This document shows, piece after piece, positions 51,489-59,977 of a DNA stretch of 64,000 nucleotides. Within the stretch, counting starts at the first letter, position 1, and each line of letters starts with the position of its first letter. Source of the DNA: Paenibacillus odorifer (GTDB lineage: Bacteria > Bacillota > Bacilli > Paenibacillales > Paenibacillaceae). Position numbers and translations under genes: made by a program. The DNA lies in the NCBI RefSeq assembly GCF_000758725.1, contig NZ_CP009428.1:3162001-3226000 (forward strand). The letters are read 5' to 3'. Under the pieces are notes generated by a model, which did no database searches, had not been told where the DNA came from, and saw only the letters and a program-made list of their open reading frames with translations.

Positions 51489-52289
51489 TTATTTCGTCGT
51501 CATCATACTTCCACCCTTAATCTGAACGGGTTGATCATTTATAGATACCCAAACATCTATGGCAGAATTGTTGCGGATAATCGTTTTGTCGGCACTTAAT
51601 TTCAGTGAATACAGGGCAGTGACATAATCATAAATCTCAATATTGGTTGCGTACCAAATATCTGAATGCCCACCTGCTTGTTGGCAAAAGGTTTCGATAA
51701 GCTCCCAATTGTTCTGCTGTGCGAACTCATAGCTATGGCCCCAAACATAACAGAGTCTTAGTTTCTGGGAGGGTCCTTCCATTGTGAATCTCTCCCAAAC
51801 CTGATGCAGATCTTCAATATGGTGGCAGGTTGGATGCCATTCCATGAAATTAAGAGGCATATCAAACTGTTTGGTAGAGTGAACAGTGCGGCTGTATTCA
51901 ATTCCAACGGACTGAAGTGGTGCAATTATCTCCTGTGAGTATGTACCGTAGGGGTAGGACATGCCTCGCACTGGATAATCCACCAGCTTCTCCAGTCGTT
52001 TACGGTCTTCGAACAGCTCTTCAATTACCATCGGTAAAGGTAGACGCTCTAGATGTGGGTGAGTAACGGAATGGGCGGACACTTCATGATTCCTGAGTGA
52101 TTGCTTAACATCAGCGGGAGTTAAGAACCCAGGTGCATTGATCATTGCACTATTTAAATGGAAGGTCCCTTTGATTCCATATTGATCAAAAATTTCTGCC
52201 AAGCGGATATCGTGTTTCTGGCCGTCATCATAGCTCATAGTGAGCGCCTTAGGTAATCCGCCTGGGAATAAGTTGAATTGAAGTTTCAT
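51489..52289 (-). CDS. polysaccharide deacetylase (NodB-like)
   Basis: A 266-residue carbohydrate esterase family 4-type protein. Metal and catalytic residues lie in TMSYDDGQKHD (Asp-Asp pair) and HSVTHPHLERLP (His-x3-His). GMSYPYGTYSQEI is the following family motif. No signal peptide is visible, so it may act in the cytoplasm or on soluble sugars. It removes N-acetyl groups from amino sugars in characterised relatives. The start is ATG 52289 behind AGGAGTG. It stands alone between a shared terminator and the divergent ABC exporter pair. Confidence 0.9.
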   Translation of the reverse strand: MKLQFNLFPGGLPKALTMSYDDGQKHDIRLAEIFDQYGIKGTFHLNSAMINAPGFLTPADVKQSLRNHEVSAHSVTHPHLERLPLPMVIEELFEDRKRLEKLVDYPVRGMSYPYGTYSQEIIAPLQSVGIEYSRTVHSTKQFDMPLNFMEWHPTCHHIEDLHQVWERFTMEGPSQKLRLCYVWGHSYEFAQQNNWELIETFCQQAGGHSDIWYATNIEIYDYVTALYSLKLSADKTIIRNNSAIDVWVSINDQPVQIKGGSMMTTK

Positions 52290-52424
52290 GAATTCACACT
52301 CCTATAATTTGGTAAGATCGAAATTACTTCTTCCAATTATAAACAATTAACGTTATAATCAGATTCCACGTTTAAAAAGGAAAGAGTTTTCAGTGAAAAA
52401 TATACATTTAAGGAGAGATGCTAT

Positions 52425-54161
52425 CTGCCTGACTTTCTCTACGTTGTAAAACTACTCTATGTAAAAGACAAAAGAAACTCACTTTTATATTTTATCACTA
52501 ACCTGCTGAGCCCACCAATTCTATTTGCCGAGCTGTTCATAACGAAATATGTGGTTGACCTCATTCAGAACTTCACGCCTAACGCCTACCTACATATCTT
52601 ACTATTGGTAAGTTCACTGATGTTAATTTTATATCTAGCTGGCATCAATGGTTCTCTTCGAGCCATTTCTGTAACCAATTTAACGGCAACCAGTATTTAT
52701 GAACTGGAACATAAAATTTTGGCTAAGACCTCTAAATTATCGATGGCTTTATTGGAAGACCCCGCAACAAAAACGATTAGAGAAAAAGCAAAACGGCTTT
52801 CCTTGATCGATTTGTTAGATCAATGGACCGGAGTGACAATCCACTTTATAACATTAATCGCACTAATCTTAGTCCTATCCTGTTATGGCTTTTATATCCT
52901 GGCAGTGTTCATTTTAGTTGTACAAATTCTGCAGCTTTACCTCATGAGATGGATCTCTCGGAAAATAGAGGCTATTTCAGCGAATCAAACCTCCTCTGTA
53001 CGAATGATTAATTATATCTTTGATTTGCTGATTAGTAGAAATACCCTCCCGGAAGTAAGAATGTACGGAATGTCCTCCTACTTGTTTTCCGCAATGAAAG
53101 AGCTCTTCAATGGAAATTTCAAACAAATGCACCGAAAAGTTGTTTTATCTGAGACCTTAAGCTTCTCCCAAAGTATACTTATGACTTTATTAAACGGGCT
53201 TACGATTGCTATTTTAGCAATTACACTTGGAGGTAGCGGGCAGAGCGCCGGACTTTTCGTATTATTACTTCAAATATCTAGTCAAATATTTATTGTCATA
53301 CCTGCACTAACAAGGATGTATTCTGATCTGACCAAAAGTCGCTTGCGCTTCAATGAGTATAGTGCGTATTTGGAACTTGAAGAGCAAGTTCAAAGAGATC
53401 CGGAAGATTCCATAAGGAATACCGATGCGATGCAGATCACAATTCAGCAGTTGAATTTTCGTTATGCAAGCAATGCACAGGACACGCTTAATAGTATAAA
53501 CATGACTCTCAATCCTGGTGAACGAGTTGCTTTTGTAGGTGAGAATGGTTCCGGAAAATCCACGCTCATCAAGCTGATAGCAGGGTTATATCATCCAACA
53601 GCGGGAAACATCCAGTGGTTTAATGGAGAGCAGGAAGTGCTGGCTCATAACATCACAAAGGGTGTGAGAGTTGTTTTTCAGGATTTCACTAAGTTACATA
53701 GACCGATTCGAGAAAACATAGCCATGGGGAATATTGCTGCCATGTATGACGATTCAAGATTATTAGCTGCGATGAGAAAAGCAGAAGCCGATTCTTATGG
53801 TGTTGCGTTGGACACTCTAGTAGGTCCACAGTTTGGGGGGATCGATCTGTCTGGTGGACAATGGCAAAGACTTGCGATTGCACGTGCTTATCTCAACAAC
53901 GGCTCGCTTACGATTTTTGATGAACCTACTGCAGCCCTCGATCCTTACGCGGAACAGCAGGCGTTTGAAACCTTTATGAAATTAGGAGAGCAGCAGACCT
54001 CCATTATTGTGACACATCGGCTATATATGTCCAAATTCGTAGATAGAATTTTTCTGTTTGAGCATGGAGAAATCGTTGAAAGTGGAACACATGAAGAATT
54101 AATGAAGTTGGATGGTAAGTACAGGGGAATGTTTAACCGCCAGTCCTCTTTATATGGCTGA
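52425..54161 (+). CDS. ABC exporter half-transporter, subunit 1 (probable CTG start)
   Basis: A 578-residue ABC exporter half. Six transmembrane helices lie in residues 15-310, and the ATPase has Walker A GENGSGKST, signature LSGGQWQRLAIARAYL and Walker B TIFDEPTAALDP. The only canonical start in frame is GTG 52551, which has no ribosome binding site and removes the first helix (536 residues). The frame stays open upstream to CTG 52425, 9 bp after AAGGAG. An alternative is a frameshift joining GTG 52393 (18 codons, other frame). It pairs with the next gene as a heterodimer. Substrate unknown. Confidence 0.8.
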   Translation: MPDFLYVVKLLYVKDKRNSLLYFITNLLSPPILFAELFITKYVVDLIQNFTPNAYLHILLLVSSLMLILYLAGINGSLRAISVTNLTATSIYELEHKILAKTSKLSMALLEDPATKTIREKAKRLSLIDLLDQWTGVTIHFITLIALILVLSCYGFYILAVFILVVQILQLYLMRWISRKIEAISANQTSSVRMINYIFDLLISRNTLPEVRMYGMSSYLFSAMKELFNGNFKQMHRKVVLSETLSFSQSILMTLLNGLTIAILAITLGGSGQSAGLFVLLLQISSQIFIVIPALTRMYSDLTKSRLRFNEYSAYLELEEQVQRDPEDSIRNTDAMQITIQQLNFRYASNAQDTLNSINMTLNPGERVAFVGENGSGKSTLIKLIAGLYHPTAGNIQWFNGEQEVLAHNITKGVRVVFQDFTKLHRPIRENIAMGNIAAMYDDSRLLAAMRKAEADSYGVALDTLVGPQFGGIDLSGGQWQRLAIARAYLNNGSLTIFDEPTAALDPYAEQQAFETFMKLGEQQTSIIVTHRLYMSKFVDRIFLFEHGEIVESGTHEELMKLDGKYRGMFNRQSSLYG

Positions 54162-55917
54162 GAAAGGAGAGATTCTGCTGAGAAGAGACCTTAAGAATAT
54201 TTTAACGATACTGGCACGGATGATTGGAAAAAGTCCAGTAATCTCAATAATAACGATCATAGTTCCTATAATCAGTGGATTATTAACTTTTTATTCGTAT
54301 TCTGTTCAAGTTCATATCATTAATGCAGTTGCTGCTGGTGCGATAACCTTTATTCCGATTCTATGGTTTGTTTTAATTCATGGAGTACAAGCCTGTTCAT
54401 TGAGTATAACCAACATAATGAAAAGTCGAATGAATGCGGAACTAACTCTCGCTTTCCAATCCGAGCTGATAGATATTGCAAACCAAGTTGACTTTGAGGA
54501 TTTTGATGATGAAGAGTTTGGGAACAAGCTGCAAAGAGCTAAAACAATAGTTGGAGAAGATTTAGAGGGAATTACTGGTTTTTTGGTGTCCAGTGTAGGA
54601 AATATCTCAGGACTTATAAGTATCATCTGGTTATCGGCTACAAGTGGATATTTTTTAGTCACACTGGTGGTGGGTTTAATGATCGTATCTACTTTATCTT
54701 TTCGAATGTTTACTGAGATTAAAGTTAGAAGAACAGGGCGAGAGCTTACTTTTGACGGAAGAATGGGGGATTATCTAGCTGTAACTTTGGAAGATCCTAA
54801 TGCGATTAGGGAAATGCGAATCTATAACTCTATCTCCTATTTTACGGATCTCTGGGCAAAGCTTATGAAGAAGCAGCATGATGAAAGGTATAGTGCGAGG
54901 AAATTCGAAATCAAAACAGGGATGATTGTGGCTATGGTTCAGACGAGTGCTATTTTTATCGTATTGGTCTATCTGTTAAGTAAAATGGGGGAGTCAAATA
55001 CAGTTACTGTGGGGACAATCTCAGTATTATTTCTGGCTTTGTTAACTTGTGGTGGTAAAATCATGAGTTTGACCTGGCCGCTAAGCAAGCTTTACATCAG
55101 CAGCAGTAAATTATATGACTTAAATGAAGTGCTTACCTATAAAAATAGAGATTTCCGAAAAAATAATATCAATAATAGCTCTGAATCTATGCTTCCTATT
55201 ACCGTTTCAAATGTTTATTTTAAATACGCCAAATCCAGTAAGTATGTTTTATCTAACATCAATATGGTCATAAAGCCCGGTGAGAAAATAGCCATTGTTG
55301 GAGAAAATGGAGCAGGAAAGTCTACCTTGATCAAATTGTTATTAGGGCAGTACACTGCTAGTTCTGGATCTATTTACTGGAAAGACAGTCCAGAATCTCA
55401 AGGTAAAGTATCCGTCGTGTACCAGCATTCTATTAAATTCGAAATGACACTAAGAGAAAACATCCTGTTGGGTGATGCCAAATCTTCGCCGGACGATGTG
55501 AAAATACTAAGTATTCTGGAAAAATGTGAGCTGATGGATTTGTTTTACGAATTAGGGGGACTAGATGTAAGGTTAGGTCAAATGCTTGAAGGAAGCAGGC
55601 AGCTATCAGGCGGACAGTGGCAAAAGCTGGCGATAGCGCGTGCGTTATATAATGATGCGGATCTTATAGTGTTTGACGAACCTACTTCTGCGATTGATCC
55701 GAATGCTGAGATGCAGATCTATACACAATTATTAGATATCTGCCAAGATAAAGCTGCCATTTTCATTTCACATAGACTGGGCTGGGCGAAAAATGTGGAT
55801 ACGATCTATGTTATTGATAATGGAAGTATAGCTGAAGTGGGGCAGCATCAAGACTTAATAAATAATAAAGGGATTTATGCAGATATGTACGCTTTACAAT
55901 CATCTTGGTATAACTAA
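54154..55917 (+). CDS. ABC exporter half-transporter, subunit 2
   Basis: A 587-residue partner of the preceding gene. Its transmembrane domain (about 20-320) is followed by an ATPase with Walker A GENGAGKST, signature LSGGQWQKLAIARALY and Walker B IVFDEPTSAIDP. The switch histidine is in FISHRLGWAKN. ATG 54154 overlaps the stop of subunit 1 by 8 bp. AAAGGAG at 54163 could instead serve CTG 54175 or 54178. The N-terminus is longer in the open frame (to 54112), but that part lies inside the upstream gene. It is probably an exporter of a peptide or lipid. Confidence 0.88.
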   Translation: MAEKGEILLRRDLKNILTILARMIGKSPVISIITIIVPIISGLLTFYSYSVQVHIINAVAAGAITFIPILWFVLIHGVQACSLSITNIMKSRMNAELTLAFQSELIDIANQVDFEDFDDEEFGNKLQRAKTIVGEDLEGITGFLVSSVGNISGLISIIWLSATSGYFLVTLVVGLMIVSTLSFRMFTEIKVRRTGRELTFDGRMGDYLAVTLEDPNAIREMRIYNSISYFTDLWAKLMKKQHDERYSARKFEIKTGMIVAMVQTSAIFIVLVYLLSKMGESNTVTVGTISVLFLALLTCGGKIMSLTWPLSKLYISSSKLYDLNEVLTYKNRDFRKNNINNSSESMLPITVSNVYFKYAKSSKYVLSNINMVIKPGEKIAIVGENGAGKSTLIKLLLGQYTASSGSIYWKDSPESQGKVSVVYQHSIKFEMTLRENILLGDAKSSPDDVKILSILEKCELMDLFYELGGLDVRLGQMLEGSRQLSGGQWQKLAIARALYNDADLIVFDEPTSAIDPNAEMQIYTQLLDICQDKAAIFISHRLGWAKNVDTIYVIDNGSIAEVGQHQDLINNKGIYADMYALQSSWYN

Positions 55918-55943
55918 AAATGCTTAGCATAGTAGTTTTCACC

Positions 55944-56840
55944 TTAATTATATTCATGAGGTTTACTAAAAAAATCCACAGCAAATTTCCGGAAATGTAT
56001 AGCTGCTTGCGATAAAAAGTGCTTTCTGCTCCATGCGATGCCAAAAGAGCGTTGACATAGCGGATCTGTTATTTTTAATTGAACAATTTCGGTATTTTGA
56101 CTTCTTCTGCCTAAGGAGAGAGGGAGGGTGAAGGTGATTCCTAGTCCCATTTCTACTAGGGTTTGAATGGCGCTTACTTCTTCAAGCTCGAACGTAATTT
56201 GAGGTTCAAATCCAGCTTGTCGGCAAAATTCATCTGAAATTTCACGGAAATTATATCTAGAAGATAAAGAAATGAAATTCTCACCTGCTGCTTCTATCAA
56301 AGAAATACTCTTTCGATTAGCAAAGCGATGATTCTTGGGCACAGTCAAACATAATTCTTCTTCTGCTAAGGTAAGCCACTCGATATCTGGTCCGGTAACA
56401 GGTGTAGATGATATGCAAAAATCAATCGCTGCACTCTCTAAATCATTTCTCATTTCTAACGCAGAGCCAAGCTGGCGTTGGATAATCCGTACATGCGGAT
56501 GAAGGGTAAGAAATTCTTTTAGTAAAGTGGGCAATACATACGGGAGTGTGGCCGCAATAGAAATTACACCATGTTCAAGTCCAGCCATATCTGTGAGCTC
56601 ACGCTGTCCTTCTTCAAGTTCCATAAAAGCTTGCTCGACACGTTGCAGATAGGTTTTGCCGAATTCGTTCAATTTTATATTTCTGCCTTGTCGCTCGAAT
56701 AAGGGAACACCTAAGTTTTTCTCTAAACGCTGTATGGAATTACTAAGGGAGGGCTGAGATACATTTAATTCTTTTGCGGCCTTAGTCATGTGTTCATGGC
56801 GTGCAACTGCCTGGAAATATTGAAGCTGAAGGAATTCCAT
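55944..56840 (-). CDS. LysR-family regulator divergent from an MFS gene
   Basis: A 298-residue LysR regulator. Its helix-turn-helix reads MEFLQLQYFQAVARHEHMTK, then AAKELNVSQPSLSNSIQRLE, then LGVPLFERQGRNIKLNEFGK. The effector domain spans residues 90-290. GAGG precedes the ATG at 56840. It is divergent from the MFS gene at 56974, and the 133-bp intergenic region holds TGAT-N6-ATCA (near 56872), a T-N11-A-type LysR site. It probably controls that transporter. Confidence 0.9.
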   Translation of the reverse strand: MEFLQLQYFQAVARHEHMTKAAKELNVSQPSLSNSIQRLEKNLGVPLFERQGRNIKLNEFGKTYLQRVEQAFMELEEGQRELTDMAGLEHGVISIAATLPYVLPTLLKEFLTLHPHVRIIQRQLGSALEMRNDLESAAIDFCISSTPVTGPDIEWLTLAEEELCLTVPKNHRFANRKSISLIEAAGENFISLSSRYNFREISDEFCRQAGFEPQITFELEEVSAIQTLVEMGLGITFTLPLSLGRRSQNTEIVQLKITDPLCQRSFGIAWSRKHFLSQAAIHFRKFAVDFFSKPHEYN

Positions 56841-56899
56841 AACAAAAACCTCACTTTACTTATAACTCTAATGTGATCTATCGATCATATAATATGTAT

Positions 56900-56928
56900 T
56901 TTACTTAATTAATTTTCAGTCCTATACT
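56900..56928 (+). promoter_or_regulatory. promoter of the MFS gene
   Basis: TTTACT (56900-56905), a 17-bp spacer and TATACT (56923-56928). It overlaps the region where LysR sites are expected; the CCTATA / TATAGG half sites flank the -10 region. Confidence 0.6.
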
Positions 56929-56973
56929 ATTGTAACATATAAAAAGTTATAGGTAGGATGGAGAGAGTCTGTT

Positions 56974-58203
56974 GTGATTAGAGAGAAAATATGGACCCGG
57001 AATTTTATTGTTGTTTGCTTAAGTAGTTTTTTTATGTTCCTGACCTTTTACATTCTAGCAACTGCATTCCCGTTATACGTAAAGGAAAGTTTGCACGGGA
57101 ATCAGCAGCAAATGGGGTTAGCGATTACTATCTATGTAATAGGGGGAGTATTGATCCGTCCTTTTTCGGGACAATGGGTCGATAAATTCGGTAAAAAGAA
57201 AATGGCGGTTATTGGCCTAACCATTTTTCTAATCGCCTGTATTGGTTACTTCGGATCTAATGGAATTGTATTATTCCTGGTGATTCGTTTCCTACACGGA
57301 ATGAGTTATGCTGTTGCCTCTACAGCTACAAGTACAATAGCCTCGACGCTAATTCCTTATTCACGTCAAGGAGAAGGCATCGGTTATTTTAGCATGTTTA
57401 TGAGCATTGCTATGGTCATTGGACCCGCATGGGGGCTTTTTCTCTGGAAAGATGAGAATATTAATGTATTACTGTTAGGCGTATGTGTGATTGCTGCTCT
57501 TTCGCTGTTATTCACGTTAGGTGTTCGGATGCCAAAAGAAGATAAGGCTAACGTTATTGAAGCTATTAAGGAACCTGCGAAGACGCGAAAAGGGCTCCGC
57601 TGGAGAGACGTAATCGAGCCAAAAGCCTTGCCGATTTCACTTGTCGGATTTACACTTGCTTTTTCCTATAGCTCATTGTCTGGATTTATAGCTTCTTTCA
57701 CGAAAGAAATCCATCAATCACAGCTTACTGGTTATTTTTTTGTGGCTTTTGCAATTATGATTGTATTGTTTCGTCCGGTTATAGGTAAAGTATTCGATAA
57801 ATATAATGAGCATATTCTCATCTATCCCGGAATTATTATCTTCGCCGTTGGATTGCTTAGTTTAAGTCAAGCTCGGTCTGGTTTGATGTTAATGATGTCT
57901 GGTGTCATTATGGGAATTGGATATGGTGCACTTATGCCATGTTTCCAGACTCTTGCGCTTAAATTAGCGGCTAAAGATCGTAGAGGTAGTGCAAATGGGA
58001 CCTTTTTCTTGTTATTTGATTTGGGTTATGGAGCGGGCTCCTATTTCATGGGTTTGATTGCTTCTTATACAGATTACCGAATGATGTATGAGGTTGCAGG
58101 GGGAGTAACACTTCTTTCTCTTGCTGCGTACTATTTGCTCCATCATGTACCTCAGGCCAAAGCTAAGCTGCACATACAAAAATCAAATATAGACGTTGTA
58201 TAA
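56974..58203 (+). CDS. MFS transporter (12-TM)
   Basis: A 409-residue MFS permease with 12 hydrophobic segments. Motif A is GQWVDKFGKKKMAVIG after TM2, with a second RPVIGKVFDKYNEH copy after TM8. The start is GTG 56974 behind GGAGAGAG. The divergent LysR gene is its likely regulator. It resembles drug or metabolite exporters of the YfkF/YwoG group; the substrate is unknown. The last helix is followed by a short basic tail. Confidence 0.9.
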   Translation: MIREKIWTRNFIVVCLSSFFMFLTFYILATAFPLYVKESLHGNQQQMGLAITIYVIGGVLIRPFSGQWVDKFGKKKMAVIGLTIFLIACIGYFGSNGIVLFLVIRFLHGMSYAVASTATSTIASTLIPYSRQGEGIGYFSMFMSIAMVIGPAWGLFLWKDENINVLLLGVCVIAALSLLFTLGVRMPKEDKANVIEAIKEPAKTRKGLRWRDVIEPKALPISLVGFTLAFSYSSLSGFIASFTKEIHQSQLTGYFFVAFAIMIVLFRPVIGKVFDKYNEHILIYPGIIIFAVGLLSLSQARSGLMLMMSGVIMGIGYGALMPCFQTLALKLAAKDRRGSANGTFFLLFDLGYGAGSYFMGLIASYTDYRMMYEVAGGVTLLSLAAYYLLHHVPQAKAKLHIQKSNIDVV

Positions 58204-58258
58204 ATAGATGGTCTTGGCTGTATGATATAATTATCAGAAAAAATATGGGGAGAACTTT

Positions 58259-58660
58259 ATGACTACTATCATTGATAAAATTGCATGGATTCATTTTCAG
58301 AATGGACAAGTTTTGTGTGCGCGTTCCACAGGGAAAGATACCTATTATTTGCCTGGAGGAAAAAGAGAAGCTGGAGAAACAGACGAGGAGACGCTCGTGC
58401 GGGAAATCGAGGAAGAGATCTCTGTTCGTATTAAACCAGAAACCATCTCCTATTTTGGAACCTTTGAAGCGGAAGCTCACGGTAAAGCTGAAGGCGTCAT
58501 AGTTAAAATGACATGTTATATCGCGGATTTTGAAGGTTCACTTAGTCCTGCGTCGGAAATTGATGAGTTATCCTGGTTATCTTATAAGGATCGAAATCGA
58601 GTTTCTGTCGTTACACAGATCATTTTTGATCAATTGCATGAGCATAAATTACTTTCCTAA
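58259..58660 (+). CDS. NUDIX hydrolase
   Basis: A 133-residue NUDIX protein. The Nudix box reads GGKREAGETDEETLVREIEE and continues EISV, matching GX5EX7REUXEEXGU with a final Ile-Ser in place of the usual Gly. GGGGAG lies before ATG 58259. The family hydrolyses nucleoside diphosphate derivatives such as oxidised nucleotides, ADP-ribose or diadenosine polyphosphates; the substrate cannot be told. A terminator follows at 58683. Confidence 0.92.
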   Translation: MTTIIDKIAWIHFQNGQVLCARSTGKDTYYLPGGKREAGETDEETLVREIEEEISVRIKPETISYFGTFEAEAHGKAEGVIVKMTCYIADFEGSLSPASEIDELSWLSYKDRNRVSVVTQIIFDQLHEHKLLS

Positions 58661-58682
58661 TCTACAATTTAAAGTTCTGAAA

Positions 58683-58727
58683 GCCCGTTTTAAGCCTAAG
58701 AGATGGCTTGAGGCGGTCTTTTTTTTG
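58683..58727 (+). terminator. intrinsic terminator of the NUDIX gene
   Basis: An imperfect long hairpin, GCCCG-TTTTAAGCC / GGCTTGA-GGCGGT, with an inner AAGCC/GGCTT helix and eight or more T residues. Confidence 0.78.
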
Positions 58728-58850
58728 AAAATATACGAAAGGCTTATAGGGGCAACAACATCGTTTATTTTGGTTTAGGACAGATGTCCTTTTTTAAAGA
58801 CCTGAATTGCTTTTTAATATGTAAGAGATCGAAATTGAGGAGAGAGAGAA

Positions 58851-59276
58851 ATGAGAGGAATTATATTTGCGTTTTTAGCGGGGGCTTGTATCACTCTGCA
58901 AGGAGTATCTAATGCTCGAATTAGTCAAGATATTGGGACTTGGCAAGCTGCGACAATTACACAGCTAACTGGGTTTATAATGTCCTTATTAATCCTGCTG
59001 TTCGTCCGAGATGGCAAATCACAGGGCTTTAAACAGGTAAAACCTTTATATTTGATTGGCGGCGCCTTTGCCGCAGTCATTATTTTCAGTGAGGTAACAG
59101 CTATTCAGCAGATTGGTGTAACGTTTACGATATCCACATTGCTGATTGCTCAGCTATGCTTGACCTTCATCATCGATATTAAAGGCTGGTTCGGGATGGA
59201 AAAACGAAAGATGAGACTGCCACAATTTATCGGTATCGCGTTAATGATTGCTGGCGTCGTGATCCTGAAATTCTAA
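58851..59276 (+). CDS. DMT/YdcZ-family (DUF606) membrane protein, copy 1
   Basis: A 141-residue membrane protein with four to five transmembrane segments. GIIFAFLAGACITLQGVSNA is the N-terminal family motif, and GVTFTISTLLIAQLCLTFII the late one. GAGGAGAGAG precedes ATG 58851. It is followed 40 bp later by a paralogue of similar length. Members of this half-size transporter family often occur as adjacent pairs that probably form heterodimers, like small DMT exporters. Substrate unknown. Confidence 0.88.
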   Translation: MRGIIFAFLAGACITLQGVSNARISQDIGTWQAATITQLTGFIMSLLILLFVRDGKSQGFKQVKPLYLIGGAFAAVIIFSEVTAIQQIGVTFTISTLLIAQLCLTFIIDIKGWFGMEKRKMRLPQFIGIALMIAGVVILKF

Positions 59277-59316
59277 ATGATCCTGATGGACAATCGATAA
59301 ATGGAGGAATGAAGTT

Positions 59317-59775
59317 ATGATTATAGGTTTGATATTAGCGCTTATCGCGGGCTCACTAGTGAGCCTGCAAAATATATTTAATACGAAGGTTAATGAGAAG
59401 GTTGGATCTTGGGCTACAACGACATTAGTGTTAGGCATGGGATTTCTGGCTTCTTTTATCATGAGTCTTATCTTTGAAGGCAACCGTATATTTACTTTGC
59501 GAAACATGGAGCCCTGGTATTGGATCAGCGGGTTGATCGGAGTGGGAGTTGTAATCTGTCTCGTGCAAGGGACCAAGCGGCTTGGACCAACCTATGCGAT
59601 CTCTATCGTGTTAATCTCTCAGCTTGGATTCGCTTTATTGTGGGATTCCCTCGGCTGGTTAGGGCTTGAGAAGGTTCCTTTCACTTGGAAGCAGTTGGTC
59701 GGAGTACTTGTGATTGTTGGCGGTATTCTAGTGTTTAAGCTAGGCGGTGCCCGGGAGACTCAAAAGTCGGCTTAA
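59317..59775 (+). CDS. DMT/YdcZ-family (DUF606) membrane protein, copy 2
   Basis: A 152-residue paralogue of copy 1 with the same architecture: IIGLILALIAGSLVSLQNIF at the N-terminus and GPTYAISIVLISQLGFALLW late. GGAGG precedes ATG 59317. A terminator follows 34 bp after the stop, so the two genes form one unit. The pair probably forms the functional transporter. Confidence 0.88.
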   Translation: MIIGLILALIAGSLVSLQNIFNTKVNEKVGSWATTTLVLGMGFLASFIMSLIFEGNRIFTLRNMEPWYWISGLIGVGVVICLVQGTKRLGPTYAISIVLISQLGFALLWDSLGWLGLEKVPFTWKQLVGVLVIVGGILVFKLGGARETQKSA

Positions 59776-59808
59776 ATCAATCCTCTAAATAGAGCTAATA
59801 AATTTGTA

Positions 59809-59840
59809 AGCGTGGACCCATAGGGTTCATGCTTTTTTTT
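59809..59840 (+). terminator. intrinsic terminator of the YdcZ pair
   Basis: A GCGTGGACCC-ATA-GGGTTCATGC stem with G-T pairs (59809-59832), followed by eight T residues. Confidence 0.87.
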
Positions 59841-59866
59841 GTTATGAATAACCTATTCTCGGACGC

Positions 59867-59977
59867 ATGACTGTCAAATTAGAAGTGATGGCAGTCACAC
59901 GAGAGGAGAAGAAAATCGATTTATACTTTGCCAAAGCAGTAAATCTGGAGCATAGAAGGAAAGGAGAAATTATCTAA
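59867..59977 (+). CDS. 36-codon small ORF overlapping the ilvB-like start
   Basis: An open frame from ATG 59867 (or ATG 59888) to TAA 59975-59977, whose last base is the first base of the ilvB ATG (TAATG). It would end in the sequence LEHRRKGEII. The ribosome binding site is weak. It may be a leader peptide for translational coupling or a gene remnant. I cannot assign a function. Confidence 0.3.
   Translation: MTVKLEVMAVTREEKKIDLYFAKAVNLEHRRKGEII

Noticed and set aside
52393..52449. Shared LRRD in the 18-codon GTG frame and in ABC subunit 2 as proof of a frameshift
   Set aside because: In the first case the residues are encoded by the AAGGAGA ribosome binding site itself, so the match may be chance. 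A CTG start explains the region more simply; the frameshift is kept only as an alternative.
59841..59976. T-box or ilv attenuator upstream of the ilvB-like gene
   Set aside because: No T-box sequence (AGGGTGG-like), no specifier stem and no terminator in the 136-bp gap.
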